Assembly (NCBI GenBank): GCA_023055355.1
Contig: JALJCS010000004.1
Span: 13,856,001-13,920,000 of the forward strand
Source of the DNA: Agelaius tricolor
Taxonomy: Eukaryota > Chordata > Aves > Passeriformes > Icteridae
Reading direction: 5' to 3'
DNA length: 64,000 nt
The translations under genes were made by a program, and so were the position numbers. The first letter of the stretch is position 1. The number at the start of each line of letters is the position of its first letter. The notes under the pieces are model-generated. The model saw nothing but the letters and a program-made list of their open reading frames with translations. It was not told where the DNA came from and did not search any database. Shown here piece after piece: positions 41,880 to 55,721 of this stretch.

Positions 41880-44800
41880 AACCTTCTATTTGATGCCTGT
41901 ACACTTAAGATCCCAGGACATTTACATTTTTCCAATTGCACCATTTAAAATAGAACGCCATTGCCAAACATGACTGAGTGATGGTACACAAGATCTTTTG
42001 TTATGCATGTAGATGTAGAGGCACCTCTTATGTTCTTTGGCTGATCTGCCACTTTATAAGGATCTCTTCTTCCTACCAAGTGAACCAGACAATATGCTCC
42101 CATTAATAAAATGATTACTTGACTGACAGGATTGACACTTGCTCAGATTTTGACCTTACCCTTACCTGTACTACACTCCTGATGTGAGATCGATGCATTT
42201 TTTTACAGCACATACAGTACCACTAGAATCTGGGTTGCAGGGTTGCCTGCATGTAGTGATTGGAAGCCATGCTGACTGTTGCACTTGAGGCACAGAAACT
42301 GGTACTATTTACAAATGTTCTGCATGGACAAGATTGGCCCAGCTGCCAGGCCCTTGCCAGGAGTGCTCTGAAGACAATTTTAGGACACTGAAGAACAGAT
42401 CAAACCTGTTACAGGCACATGACAAGGTAAATTCGTGGTCAAGAATTAATCAGTGGCGGAGGATAAATCCATGGCCAAAGCTGCTCAAAGCATCTTTCTA
42501 CATCTAAACTGTTGATGGAACATCATGTACCTATGATTGGGCTCTTGGTTGCAAGCTCACATTTCTTGCCTGCTCTTCCAATCCTTCTGTCATGGTTTCT
42601 AGACACAACTGCCTTCATTTACAAGCAATCAGAAGGTTAGGTACTCATAATCTCTTCTGAGTGCTTGCAAGACTATGATTGTTCATTGTTTGCTGTCAGG
42701 TATTTTCAATGTCAAGCAGCAATCACTATCCTGTCTGTGCCTGGCTTTCAACTGTTCCTCAGCAGAGATTTTTCCAGGAAGCTTGCCAGATAGACCTTCT
42801 TCATCTTCAGTCATTATAAACAACTACACTAAAGCAAATTTACTGGCATCCTGGCACCAACGCCCATAGAAGCACCAGGCCTGAGGCTGCTATATTCCAG
42901 AGACTGTTGCCTGCTGGTGAGGAACCTTTCCATTCTGTATCATGGTCTCCATTCCAGACCCACGTGCTGTCTCTTAGGAGCAACATTCACACTGTAAATA
43001 TGAAGAGCAGTGATAAGTACAGAGCATTGTCTGCTGGCTGTCACAAAATCTGGTTGCTCCCTTCCTTGGAAAGGTCTGCTTCATGGGGAATTCTTTGCTG
43101 AATCAAAGGCTACAGGCCTATCTTAACATCTTTCCACTACATCTTATTACTGAAGAAAAGTTTTTTCAAGTATGGAGGGAAATTCTTTTCAGATGCATAG
43201 GTAGCACTGGACAGCTTGCAAAAGTGTTTTAAGATACTCACATTGCGCTTCTTATCCATGTGACTTTCAGCCTACTGTCATTCACAAACTTAATCTCTTG
43301 GGAAGGCAGAGGTAAGATAGCTCTAGCTGTCAACACCTTGCATTACAGCCAGATCTGCTACAGCTAGCACAGCTTCAGATACTACTCCTTAGCCTACAGC
43401 TATTGCTTCCCTCCCGTGTCCAGCATCTGTTGCTTCTCTTCTGACCTGCATTGATCCTGTCCAGGAGTATAGTTGCATGCCCTGGAAAATATGTGCACAC
43501 ACAGACATTGGACCAAATATCTTATCTACAGAAAAGAGAGAACAAAAACCACAGGCAGGGAGTGTTTCCATTCCAGGTGATCTTCAGTCAAGTACTGAAT
43601 CTCTGATAACACGTCAAGCTAACTTTATCAGAGTTTATTGTAATGTACTGAATTAAATCTCCTGGGATAGGAAGCCTTGTGGCTGACTCCTGTCAGTAGG
43701 TCACAGCCTGTTTAGGAATAAAAATGTACCATGTAGGGTAACCATCAACAGAGATAATCTGTTGAAGAGAGCCTAGGATTAAGGATGGCTGGGAAATACC
43801 AATATACTAGAATACCACTCATCCTCACCCTGACATTCTCATTTAGCTAAGTGTGGTCTCCCTTTTGTGTTTCTGGCAAACACAGCTACCACACACACCA
43901 AAAGCTGACATAATCTGGCTTACTTTCATAAGTATCTGAGAACAGCCTGTCTTTGGGCAGATTGGACATAGTGGCTGGCTAACACCACTCCCACAGCAGC
44001 ATAGCCTGCTGGCATCCTCATTGGGGGCCTCTACTTGTAAAGACTGCGCACCTAGTTGCAAATGTAGTCAAGAAGCAGGGACAGAAAACTGGCACAAGGT
44101 GTTAGCAGAGGAAAGATGCAACTCACACCTGTAAAATTTTTCAGCAGTCTATTGGCCAACCTCACACCTGGAAAGTGGACTCCATGAAGGAATCTCCTAA
44201 AAAACCCCTTTCTCCATTGAAGGCTTTCTGTGTTACAATCTTAGAAAAACAAAAGTGCAGTCTAAGAAACCGCCCTGCTATGGCAGTATCTAGTACCTCT
44301 GCTGAGATAATGATCATATTACATACCACATATTCATCTGATAAAGATCCTTAGCTGTGCCAGACCATCTTTGCCCACCCTTGTAAGGGGGTTCCTGCAA
44401 TCATACACTCTTATCCGCAGTGTCCAGGTCCAGGATGTGGACCAATGGTAACACCATCACCATTGTTCCTGATGAGTGTAAATATGCATGATAATTAAAT
44501 TCCCCCTCTCAGGACTAAATGAAGTGAAAACAACTCTTGAATTAAGTGACTACTATAAGGAGAGTCTGTAGATAGTGTCCCAAGAAATTGCTATCCACTT
44601 TTCTAGAATCCATGATGCCATTCTAGGGATCGTAAAACTCCAGAACACACACAGGAGTCCATCTATCCTGGAAAGGACATTAGTGTCCAAAATCAAGCTG
44701 TTCACTGCAAGCAAACAATAAACTTCTAAGGGTTTCCACAACAGTAACTGTTGGGGGAACAAACTACAGTAATCTATGCCATTTCAAATTCTTGCTGCTA

Positions 44801-47800
44801 CAAGGTATTCCAGAAGGAATGATCTTCAGAAGTACCTGTCTTGCTTTTAGCCAGAACAGGCTGTTAAATGGACAAGGAAGCATGTAAGCTGAAGAGGAGA
44901 GTATCTACAAGATGAAGGTCAAAAGCTCTGGACAGAAAATGTCAGCAAGTTTTTTTTTTTTTTGGAGGGGAAATTGTAGCCCTCCGAAGTGCCTCTTACA
45001 ACACAAAAGGATCCTGCCTCCTTAGTTTTTCTAATTACTTTTGCAGCTATGAGGAATGAAATGAAGCCAGTTTAAAGGTCAGGTTTCTACAGGGACTTTG
45101 TTTGCTCCAAACCCACCAATTGTCTACATAAGCTTCTTGTTCTGTTGAATACTTAAGAAACCTCTGGACCTTAAAAGCAGATCCTAAGGGACTGTGAGCA
45201 CTACTGAAATGTTACCTCTGACTATACAAAGGGCTGAATAGCCCTCATTAACATTCACCTTTCCAGAGGCTGAATTCACATCAGTTTTCCTCAGGTCTAG
45301 TCAGTGTCAACCAAAAACCCTACTAGTGTGGTATTTCAGGTTTAAGAACAAGATCGTTAATAACTAAGAAATCAGTACACTCCTGGGTTATTAAAAACAC
45401 TTCCCCCTCCTGAATTGAGTGGAAGCTAACAATATAGTACTCATTCACACTAGAACTGGTTCTACCCTGCTCTTGCTCAACTTGCTCTCGCATCCTATGA
45501 TCATTACAGGTGAAGTAAATTGGCTCCTGTTCACAAAATATCCATAATCCAAAGTAACCATGATAACTTGATAGTATTCAGGCTGATGAACACTGATTCT
45601 TCCTCCCTGGTGGTCCCCAAGCAAAACACAGCCTGTTCTTTTCACACACCTTACTGACTAAAAACCTAAATCAGAGGCTTCTTTAAAGTCCAAAGACTAT
45701 CACACCCACGCTAAATATAACCCATATATTTTATCACTTCTGTGCCTATTGATTAGCATTAATATTTTTCTGCATTTGCTTCTCAGCACTATGATTTGTG
45801 TAAGCAGAGTTGGAAAATCTGCCTGCTTTACAATTAAGGCACAGCCTCTGCACAGAAGCACAATGCCCAACACTTCAGTCGGTGCTGGCCCACATTTCGC
45901 ACAATTCAGTCACCCTCTAACGGGAATGAGTCAGCCCAGCAGGAACGGGAGGATGCATTACAAAATCACAGAGCCAGGCAGCATCCAGCCTTTGCTGATG
46001 TCACAGCTTGTCACAGTTAATCCATCCACACAACCAACCAGCGTGGTACATGCGCAAAAAGAAGGACGGGTATGAATCCTTGTAGCTTAGGAATAAACCG
46101 CTTCAAAAATGGAGAATTCATCAGCTGTTATTTACTGGAAATCACTGCCTCTTCTACAAGCCAGCCATGAGGCTGTGCATTCAGCTGAATCTTTCTATTT
46201 TTTTAAAAACATAAAAATAGAATTGACTTTCATTTATACAGCATCATAATAAGCATCTCTGCTCTTTGAAATCAGCAGTGTTTGAGCTTCACCTTGCAAA
46301 GCAACTCAAAAAATCCTTGCTGTGATCTGGCTGAAATTCACAGGCACAGAATTGCAAGCAAACAATGGATGTTTTCAAGCTGATGCTAATCACAGCCTAT
46401 GATTTTCCATTTCTTACTCAGCCTGCTTTTGTGAGCATAGTCTCAGTCCTTCTTTCAGCAGTCAGCGTGCTGTGTATGGGGGGAAGAGAGAGGCAGACAA
46501 AGCACCAAGAGCTTCCTGTGCCGAGGTGAGTTAGCCTCGGAAAATATTGTTAAGACTGTTGTGTCTCTTCTCCCCCCCACACCCCTCTTCCCCTTTAAAA
46601 CAAATTCCAGATGTAAAAGCGGAAACAGGCCGTAGAAGCAATTTAGGCAAAGGTATATGCTGTTTTAGTATCTGACCTCTCTAGACATGTGAACATAGCC
46701 AATCAGATCACCTAGGCATGGACAATTCAGTGTCATGAGACCTTGTGATCCCTTGTTCAGGTTTGCTATGTTCACATTTATTTGCAAAGGGAGCTCTTAA
46801 ATAATAAAGTGAAATAGCAGAAAATGCTTTTCAGCTGATTCTTCACTACAAATTTAAAGGGTTTGCAAGTGACTGAAAGGTTCAGTCACTGTATGTGAGC
46901 TGTCTTCTAGAGGATACCTTTCTGATTGAGTATGATGTATGAAACTGATTAATCAGCAAAATGTTCAGTGGTTTGATGCTGCCCTTGATGATCAAACTCC
47001 AAATAAAGTCATCTGTAAGCAAAAGTTTTGAAATGAGGTGACAGGGAGACAAAATCAATACTGAAACCTGAAGATGCATGAGGAGGAGAAAACATGATCA
47101 AATGCTAAAACTAGCTTACTTTAAGCAAATAACTCCTTTTAGCACTGCCTGGGAAAGTTGTCACTGAACTTTTCTTCAAGCAGTGATAGAACAGTTCTCT
47201 GTATGCATCCAGCATTCTAATTCAAGTACACACAATACTGCACCTTCTGAAATAAGCCTCCATGACACATATTTGACTTCCTGTTTTCCTTTCACAGCTC
47301 TGCTATTATCATCTCTTCATGATCACATCTTTATTTGCTGTTTATGCTCCATCTATTATTTTGCTTGCTAGTTGTACAAGAAAATACAGTCCAAAAGTAT
47401 GTGACTTCAACTATATAATGGAAAATAGCTTATTTACTGTTGTGTAAATCATAACACTGAGAGGGAATTATTGCCCTCCCTGCTGCCAAATATGCAACAA
47501 GAACCAAATTCAGTAGTGCTTTACTTAGTGTGCTCTTGCAAGCACTTTGCTTGGTCACGTACATACTGTAATTGGACCTGAAATTTTGCATTAATGCACA
47601 ATGTACTACTTTTACCCAATATTTTAACTTTTTCCATTCTGAAAACTTTTTTCCACTTGTCAAGATGTGTACTAAGGAGCACATAAATGGACAAACAAAC
47701 AGTCTAAGAAAAGAAAAACATGGAGGTAAATAAAAACTGAAGGTGTGAAGATTTGAAGCTAGATTTCTCAGCTGATGTACTTCTTTTACAATCTAAAATA

Positions 47801-48994
47801 CAGATAGCACATGGTGTCTGATGAAGTCCCGCAGCTGCTGGATCTATTTTGCTTATCAGATGTAGTTTCAGGTGTGTCTTTCTCTATCAATCCTTGATTT
47901 CCCACGGGCCACTTTATATCTAACTTGAATATGTCACTTGTTTGCAAATTGATACCAAGTTTATTTTTTAACTTACTAGTGTTTAATAACTTCTGACGGT
48001 GAAAAGGCACAATGAATATGCCTTCCATGTCTTGTTCTTAATCCTGAAGAATTTTTGTGATGAGTGGTTTCTGTGTACTTCAGAACTGACAAATGACCAC
48101 TGTAAGACAATCTGGAGAGTGCAGCTTTTTAAATGGCATGCCAGTGTCTGTTCTTCACTCTTGAATATAAAACATATTAAACCTCTTACAATTAAGGAGG
48201 TAAAACTAGCCAGTTGCATCTATAGATAGTTTTTTATGAGATACAAACTTAAAAGTCTCTAAGTCTCTACAAACTGAGATCTGACAACTCTATTTTGAAC
48301 CTGGGTTTGGCATTACAATTTATACTAGTGGTGTATTATTAAATACAGTATGGATAGGTCTTACATTCTATGATCTTCATGTTAATGTATTACCCTTTTT
48401 CCTCCATTCCTCCCCCATCCTGAAAAACTTCCACTAATACAAAAAATATCTCCCCTTTCAATATAAAGATGCATTACATTCTGTGTTTATGAAATGTGAA
48501 AATTTACTTCACAATGAAGTAAGAAATCATCTATCTTTGCACCCAGAAACCGGTTTTCACTATCCAGTTAAGATTACATACAATTTCAAGGAATGGGTGA
48601 ACAAGCTTCAGAAGTCCAGACAATCCTTGCTACATTAAATCTGCCTCTGTGATATATAAATATCAGTAGTAATATTCATCTTCATCAATAGACAGGCTCT
48701 AGTGCTACAGTTCTGGCTGTCTGGGGCTGAAACAACAGGAGCTTTTCTTAGAAGGCAGGAAAGCCCAGACATTTTACACTCAATGTCAGCTGATGTATGT
48801 AAATTCTTCCTATATACAGATAAGATTTATCAGCTAGACCCCCTTCATGATTTATTTCAATAAAAATGCTTTTTCAAAGGACAAATCTTGATTAGAGACC
48901 ATTGACAACTAAGCACTAAGTGTAAGGAAAGTTCCACATACTTCGTAATCTTATTTAACACATTAAAAGTATTTTTTCATCTAATTGAAGTTAG

Positions 48995-49752
48995 TATATA
49001 AAACCCCTGAAAACCCTAGTTAAAAAGACTGCAAAAAGCTTTATCAGGACTCCACACAGTGTAACCAGCTGTATTACAGCAGAATAGCAGAGATGAGTAA
49101 GAAGTCAGAGGTTACCAGCTTCTGTAATGTAACGATTTAAAGTTTATCTTTTATCTGTGATTACACTCTACAGGACAAAGATTTTTCAGGTGCTAGTGTT
49201 TATTTATATTATCTCACTGCAAGCATTATGAGAGCAATACCCGATTGGAAATGCCTGCACTATATCATGATACGATTTCTAATCTATTCTTACAGAAAGC
49301 TGTGATCCTGAGGTACTGTGCTACTGGGTGCTGATACAAGAACGGTTGTGGAACTACTGCAGCTACTTTGTGCCTTTGGTAAGTGCTAATCCATTTGCTG
49401 TGTGTTTGTAGTGGGAAATAGAAAGGGGCTTGCATGCTGAATGACAGCCTTCCTCAATTTTGAATATACAAATCTGCATTCAATCTTGCAGATCTCAGTT
49501 TCTCCTGGAAACTGTACAACAGGAACTACAGATTTTTTCATTAAAAAAAAAAATCAATAACATGACTCTCTGCATATATACACAATTTTCAGCTGCACCA
49601 GGCACTTGTCACAGCTAGAGAAGGAATGTGGAGTGCAGCGCATAGTGGATTGGAAGGGAGTGGCTGCTTACTTTCAGTGTGCCCATCTTTCCTATTACAA
49701 TGCAACCAAATGTTGGGTTTTAGGCACATCACCTGCTTGCTATGACATAAAG
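48995..49752 (+). other. Candidate transcription unit with TATA box and exon-like segments
   Basis: A TATATAAA box lies at 48995-49002. About 95 bases on is ATGA followed directly by the donor GTAAGA (ATG at 49093, donor at 49097). The next segment, 49296-49378, has a pyrimidine-rich acceptor (TTTCTAATCTATTCTTACAG) and donor GTAAGT. Joined to the ATGA it stays open, reading MKSCDPEVLCYWVLIQERLW and on for nine more residues. A third segment, 49593-49752, lies between TTTTCAG and GTAAAT. One frame of it is open throughout and rich in cysteine and aromatic residues (CAHLSYYNATKCWVLG), but that frame does not agree in phase with the previous segment. The phase-compatible frame ends at a TGA inside the segment. 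It may be a small unknown gene, non-coding 5' exons of SLC26A1, or chance. Confidence 0.2.
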
Positions 49753-52646
49753 GTAAATTACAGAGTAATTGAGGCTTGAGGGCATTTCAAACAATGCAGG
49801 CATTAGGCTTAATAGTTTTTTTAATTCACTGAATTTCTGAACTTCCAACACTTGCACAAAAGGAAAACGTGGCTATTACATATGGACTATGTACTTTTGA
49901 AGATTTTATATTATTGACCGTGACCCAGTAAACAAACACTTTTAACTATGATTCTGAGATTAACTGTCCGTATGTGACTCATTTAGCATTAATTTTTTTA
50001 ACAGTTAGGTTACTAGATATGAATTGTACATAGCAATGCCATGAATTTTTCTGAGATCATCTGAAAATCCTCAAGTAAATGTGTCCAAAATGTCAAATAT
50101 ATTTTGTTTTTCCATCATTTATTTCATAAATACTTTTGTTCAATTCTGCTTTTAACCCTTTACTGTTTTTAATCCAATTGAAACTGTGCTTCTGTTCATA
50201 GAGATAAACAGTAAGTCATACAAACAAAAATCACCTGTAGACTCAAAATTAATGGTCAATGATCATCATTCTTTTCTACTGTAGTCTCTATTCTTAGAGA
50301 TAGGCGTTTCACTGTAGTACCTCTTTTGGCTGTTTTTGCCAGTTACCACTGTTTCACTACTCAGCAGCTCACAAGAAAAGACAGCACTTTTAGAACTGAG
50401 TGTTAGTGTCAGTAGAATTCAACCAGGATGCCAGGAGCAGCCCACTCAGAATTATTGCTGGACTGAAGCCTTGATTAATGACTTCATGTAATGGAGTATG
50501 AACTCTCATCTCCATAATCCATTAACGAACATTCTGCTGTCAGTATTTTTGTATGGAAACTAAAATTGTTCATCATAAAACACAGTTCTGTCAAAACTAC
50601 ATAATTTTCAAAATTTCTACAGAACAGAATGAGAGATTGCTTCATTTTGTCAGTTTTTTCCCAAGTGAAACTGTCCTGTCCAGAGACATTTAGCCTCACT
50701 GGCACTGTGCTGTACCAAAAAAAATGTTCAGAATAATTATTTGAAGTTTCTTTCTTTTAGATTTCAAAAAGCGCTATTTTTAGGCTAGCTTGAGGCAAAA
50801 CAAAGTTATAGCCAACTTTATATGGAAGGGGTCAAGTGATAATGATAGAATAATATCCTCCTTTCTCTTAGGAGCCTGATATTGGGAAAAGTGCTGTTGG
50901 AGAGAAATGCAGACGGGTCTCTGTCAAAAAAATTGTGAAATGGGCAAACCCCAATTATTCTGCAAATTCCAAGATTGCAAATACCAGAAGTAACAGAGTT
51001 TCCAAATATTGGACAGGAGTTGAAAAGGAGAAAAAGTTTACTTAGGTACTGAAGCAGATGGCACACGCATTTTTGGAGGTCACTAGACAAGATAACTCTA
51101 GGTTCTAAGAATTAGATAATAAAATGGATGAAAGGATGGATGAATATGAGAGACTTTAGTTGAGGTCATTTTATTTTTAATGAAGAAATACCTCAAGGCT
51201 AAAATTGAATTAATAGAAGCAGTGAAATCTTCTATACTGTAGAGCACAAAACCAAAGAAACACACTATCTTTGTGACCAGTGTGCAAAATTTGTTATGCA
51301 GAAAAAGTGTACTACTGCATCCCCTTTTTTCTAGGAGGTACTTTCGCAAAGGGGAAAGTGATAGGAGTGGTTGACAAGACCTTCCATAACAAAGAAGCAA
51401 GCAACAGGATTTTGGTAAGAGTGAAATTATCTTAAAATTTTGGATTTAGAACACCACAACTACTACCACCAAGTCTAAGCTCCTGGTAGTACCCACTAGT
51501 TTTAAGAATCCATGACCAGTTTAACATCACAGAAGTTCTATTTCTACTCCTCCCTTGCCAAAGTTTTGACTTTTCATTTACATAATTTTTATGTTTCCTT
51601 CTTACTTCTAAAGAGCAGCCAGCAACTTTTTGCACATGGGATAAAAGACAATGTTGAAACCCAGCCCTCTCTAGTCATGATTGTGTGCCAACAACGCAGT
51701 CTTTTTGTGACCTTTCAACTCCCATCTCAGATACTTACTGCATGCCAGCTCATGTTCTTCCTTGGCTGAGAAATAGACACATCTGCTCTTCCCTTAGCTT
51801 GTAGGCCAGCTGAATACAGTCCCTACAGGTCATGGCCTTGTGCCCAACCTGTTAATCTGCACTGCTTAGTAACCATTAAACATTACCTATCACCTTTGTC
51901 AACGGGGGGAGATGGATGTTTATTTATCACTTGGATAGGTCTGCACTTATACAAAGATTTAAGATAACTGAGCGGGAACTTGGTCATTTATATACCTCAC
52001 AAGAATGAAGTAGACTTTCAACAGAAGTCTATCTTTGTCCTTCTGATCTGCCTACATTATGAAGTCTTTGGTTTACACAGAAGCAAATAGTATTGTGATC
52101 TGAATGTGCTGACATGTAGAAAAAGAACTCTGACCTCTAGTTCTCCCATCCTATGCATTGAGTAGAACAGGACTTACTCCAGCTTGCAAAGGACACAAAT
52201 CTCAATCAAGACAGAAGTTCTATTCATACAGCTTGAACATGTAAAATCAAAAGCTAATGCTACATGAGGATGCATAAACCAGATTAAATCTCAGAAGGGA
52301 AGCAGCTTCAAAGGTCAGAGATGTGCTAGCTTGAACTCAGCACAACTTTTGGATCAGTGCTAGTTAATTAATAATCTTATGCATTATTTAAACTCAAATC
52401 CTCAGCTAGTGATACATATATATCCAGCTTTACAAAGTGATACAAGTGACAACACACTATCAAACACCAAGCTCAAGATTCCATAAATGCCCATTCCTAC
52501 CCTGAGGAATATTTAGCTAATAATTATCCTTTATGCAAATAGAGCGATGTCTGGCTGAAGACTTCCATTCATTCCAACGTGCAAAAACAGAGCTGGTACA
52601 TTCCCGTCAAAAAGTTATCCAGGTAAGAGATTTGTCTCCCTTCCAG

Positions 52647-52884
52647 TGCCTCTGAATTCAGGTTAATTTGTTCTTTGCCTGTTTTCAAAGGTGAAAAACT
52701 GCCTCTTTTCACTTACTTTGCTTGTGCTGGTGGATTTTTTTTGTTTATTATTATGTTGCTGTTCATAAATATTGCTTATACGGTAGACATTGGACAAAAG
52801 TTTGTAAAACATATAGTCCGCTGTAAATGGCACAGCAATTATCTTTCCTGCAACCCTCATCCAAGAGTTCAACCATTTGGTTAG
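52647..52884 (+). other. Open frame with a strongly hydrophobic segment
   Basis: Between the acceptor-like CTCCCTTCCAG and a stop at 52882-52884 the frame is open for 78 codons. It includes a hydrophobic run (FACAGGFFLFIIMLLFINIA) followed by basic residues, as in a single-pass membrane tail. An exon-like segment with donor GTAAGA sits just before it (52542-52621), but the 25-base gap is too short for an intron. AT-rich DNA readily encodes hydrophobic strings, so this may be accidental. Confidence 0.12.
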
Positions 52885-53707
52885 TTTTTATTTCTATTTA
52901 AGAAAATGGCATATACTAGGCTTATCTTTGTTTCTCAAAGTACTAAATTGATATTGAAACTGAGAGCATTTTCTTAGTGCTTCAGTACAAAAAGTGTTTC
53001 CAAAATGTCCTTATTGCCTGTAGTAAACACAAGATGCCACCAAAAACAACAGGAAAAACCACGAGAATGGACTACCAATTTGGTTTTCTCTGTGACAGCT
53101 CAGTATGGCTAACAATATCCAGCAAAACCACAGGGCAGAACACAGAGCTTAGTATTTAACTTCATGAGTGATGACCACGGTCTTGAAGAGCTATCTTGAA
53201 AGATTTCTTTTAAATAACAGACTTTCACTTTGAAACAACTACTTTCCCAAAAGTAAGAAATCTGATTTTTAGGAACGTTTTTTGAATCCACAGGAAATGC
53301 CTTTTTAGTGGTCATTCCAGAAGAAAAATGCTGTCTTGCCTTCAAGAGTTAGATCAGCAATTTCTGGAATCCTTGCACAAAAACTGTCTCTGCAGAACAA
53401 GTGAAACTACTTAAAACTACTTGACCATGTATCTGCATGAATGATTATTCCCAGAGATGATCTTGATGGGCCAGCCATAACAACAGGTGCTGGCCAACTG
53501 CATGAGTTCCACTGAAGCCTTCTCATAAGCTCTGGGATTGTTACCTGTCAGTGGCTGTCACCTTACTCACTGGGATATAGAACTGAGAATTCTTGGGAAA
53601 ACAAGACTTGAATCACAGCTGCTGGTCAATGCAGACACTTAACAAAGAGCCTAACTTGCCTGGAAAGTCCTAAATCTATTTACAGTTGAAAACAGAAATT
53701 GTGAATT

Positions 53708-53733
53708 GGAGATTTTAATTAGAAATACACAAA
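53708..53733. repeat. 26-bp exact repeat, copy 1
   Basis: Begins GGAGATTTTAATTAGAAA and ends ATACACAAA. An identical copy in the same orientation lies at 55696-55721. The flanks do not match. Confidence 0.9.
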
Positions 53734-55695
53734 TCTGAAAGACTCTCAGAATAAATCTTCCCTTAGTATAGCAGTTTAATTTGTAGAAGACATGATCTGA
53801 CTTTCCTGACTTGTAGAGACCACTAAGCTGGAATGCTATTTCCTCTTTCACGTTTAAATTAGCTAACATTGAAACTCAAGACAAAAATGCTTTGAAGCAA
53901 TAATATTTTACCCCTATATAGTGGAAAAACTAACTAAACCTAACAAGTTTCATATGATTTTCCTACAAGGCATTGCCATATTCTGTGCCTGTAGTCTGAC
54001 AGCTTGCTGGGTCAGAGTATAAATAAATGGTTTCCATTGCTGGCGCCTTAAGTCTGCTTAAGTCTGCTTCCAAGTACAGCTTAGTTCTAAAGATGAAAGT
54101 ACAATAGCTAATGTAAGACAGAGAGAAACATTCCTCTCACTTGTTCTGTTTTAGTACCTGATGACTTCTAAAACTTTAAGGTTATGTTGACATATCCAAG
54201 CAACCCTGCAGAACAAAACATTAATAAATCAAAGCAAAGGTGCTAAACCAGTATTGTCTTCTATTATATGCAGCTCAGGGGACTTTATTTCAGACTAGTC
54301 AGTTCTCACAAACTAAATGTATTCCTCACATCTGTTTAAGTATGTCCAAAGCACCAATTGCTGGCTTAGGTTTTTATGCCACCATAAAGTGTCAAAGTGC
54401 ACTGGGGCATAGTTTCTAGGTGCCGTCCTCTGAAAAAAAATCCAGTTTGCAAGAATAACACACCCCTGTACATTAAATCTATGCACCATAAATGAGCCTA
54501 ACCAAGGAGCTTTTTCAAACTCATGTCATTGCTCAAAACCAGAACAGTAAAGTAATCATAGCCATTAGAGCCAAGAAAGGTTTCTATGAGACAGAAAAGG
54601 TTTCTGATATGAAAGATGAACATTAACAACTTAACACCCGTGTTTCCAATCAAATGTTTAACTAGACTGATGCCTCTCATGTTTTTCAGTGAGTTATGCA
54701 ACAAATAAATACAAAACCCACCCTAACCACATTAGTTTTTAGTGGATTTTTCATAGTTCAAACATGGAGAAAATAGCAAACATCACTTGGCTTAAACTCT
54801 TTAAATGGCTCTATCCTAACTTACACTTGAAATCATTATTTCAGCAAGTGAGCAATTATAATATAAAGCTGTGATACCATCTGACTTCTGTTCCAAATAA
54901 AGTGTTTAAAGTATCTCAGCACAGGGAGACAGGCTCACCATCGCTACTCCTTCCTAGGCTTTATAGAGATACAGCTTTAGACTTTTTGGCGGACAATCCA
55001 GGATGGGGAGGCAAAAGGATGCAAAAGAATCAAGTTTTTAGGGGTTGTGCTGTTTCACAAAGAACAACTTACCCATTTAGAATGGTTATACATGTATCAG
55101 GAGAAACTGCCTGCCAAAGAAGCTGCAAATAGAAATCCCACATGAACATACTGTGATGATTGTTTCTTCCCCTGCAGAGAGATTTTGTCAGGTCACGGGC
55201 ATGATGAAAAGACAGGAAGAAAGGTGGGACTAAGGCCAGTTGGAAAGTTAGCAGTTAGTTTGGCTTAAATGGTTCTTTCTCTTGTTTTTATTTTTCACAA
55301 AATAAATTGAGTCAATGCATTTAACCTGAAAGAATGAGTGGTTCAGAGAAGTCTCTGTTCAATTGCTTTTTGCTCATATGGTCAAGGGAAACTTGAAAAA
55401 ACTTCACTGTGAAGATTCCAAACATAAAGTACAATTAAAAATAACCAAGACTACTTTCTGTTGTAATTATATGAATGTTACACATATACATGAATGTGCA
55501 CACCAGTCAACTTTCACTTGTTTAAACAGTTGTTCCAACTGTTCCACTGAAAGTGAAGTCAAGTGCAAGGAACTAACATGTTTTATGCTGCGTGCTGCTT
55601 CATCTGCGCAGCCCTGTTAAGAATAGCTCTTCCAGCAAATGATGACTTGCATAAAATGCAAACATTGTGTTCTGCGGAGCTCTGGAGGAAGAAAG

Positions 55696-55721
55696 GGAGA
55701 TTTTAATTAGAAATACACAAA
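55696..55721. repeat. 26-bp exact repeat, copy 2
   Basis: Identical to 53708-53733 over all 26 bases, 1988 bases downstream in direct orientation. It contains a TTAATTA-like homeodomain core. Confidence 0.9.

Noticed and set aside
48368..48380. ATTCTATGAT resembling a CR1 3' terminal repeat unit
   Set aside because: A single unit with no CR1 sequence upstream; likely coincidence.
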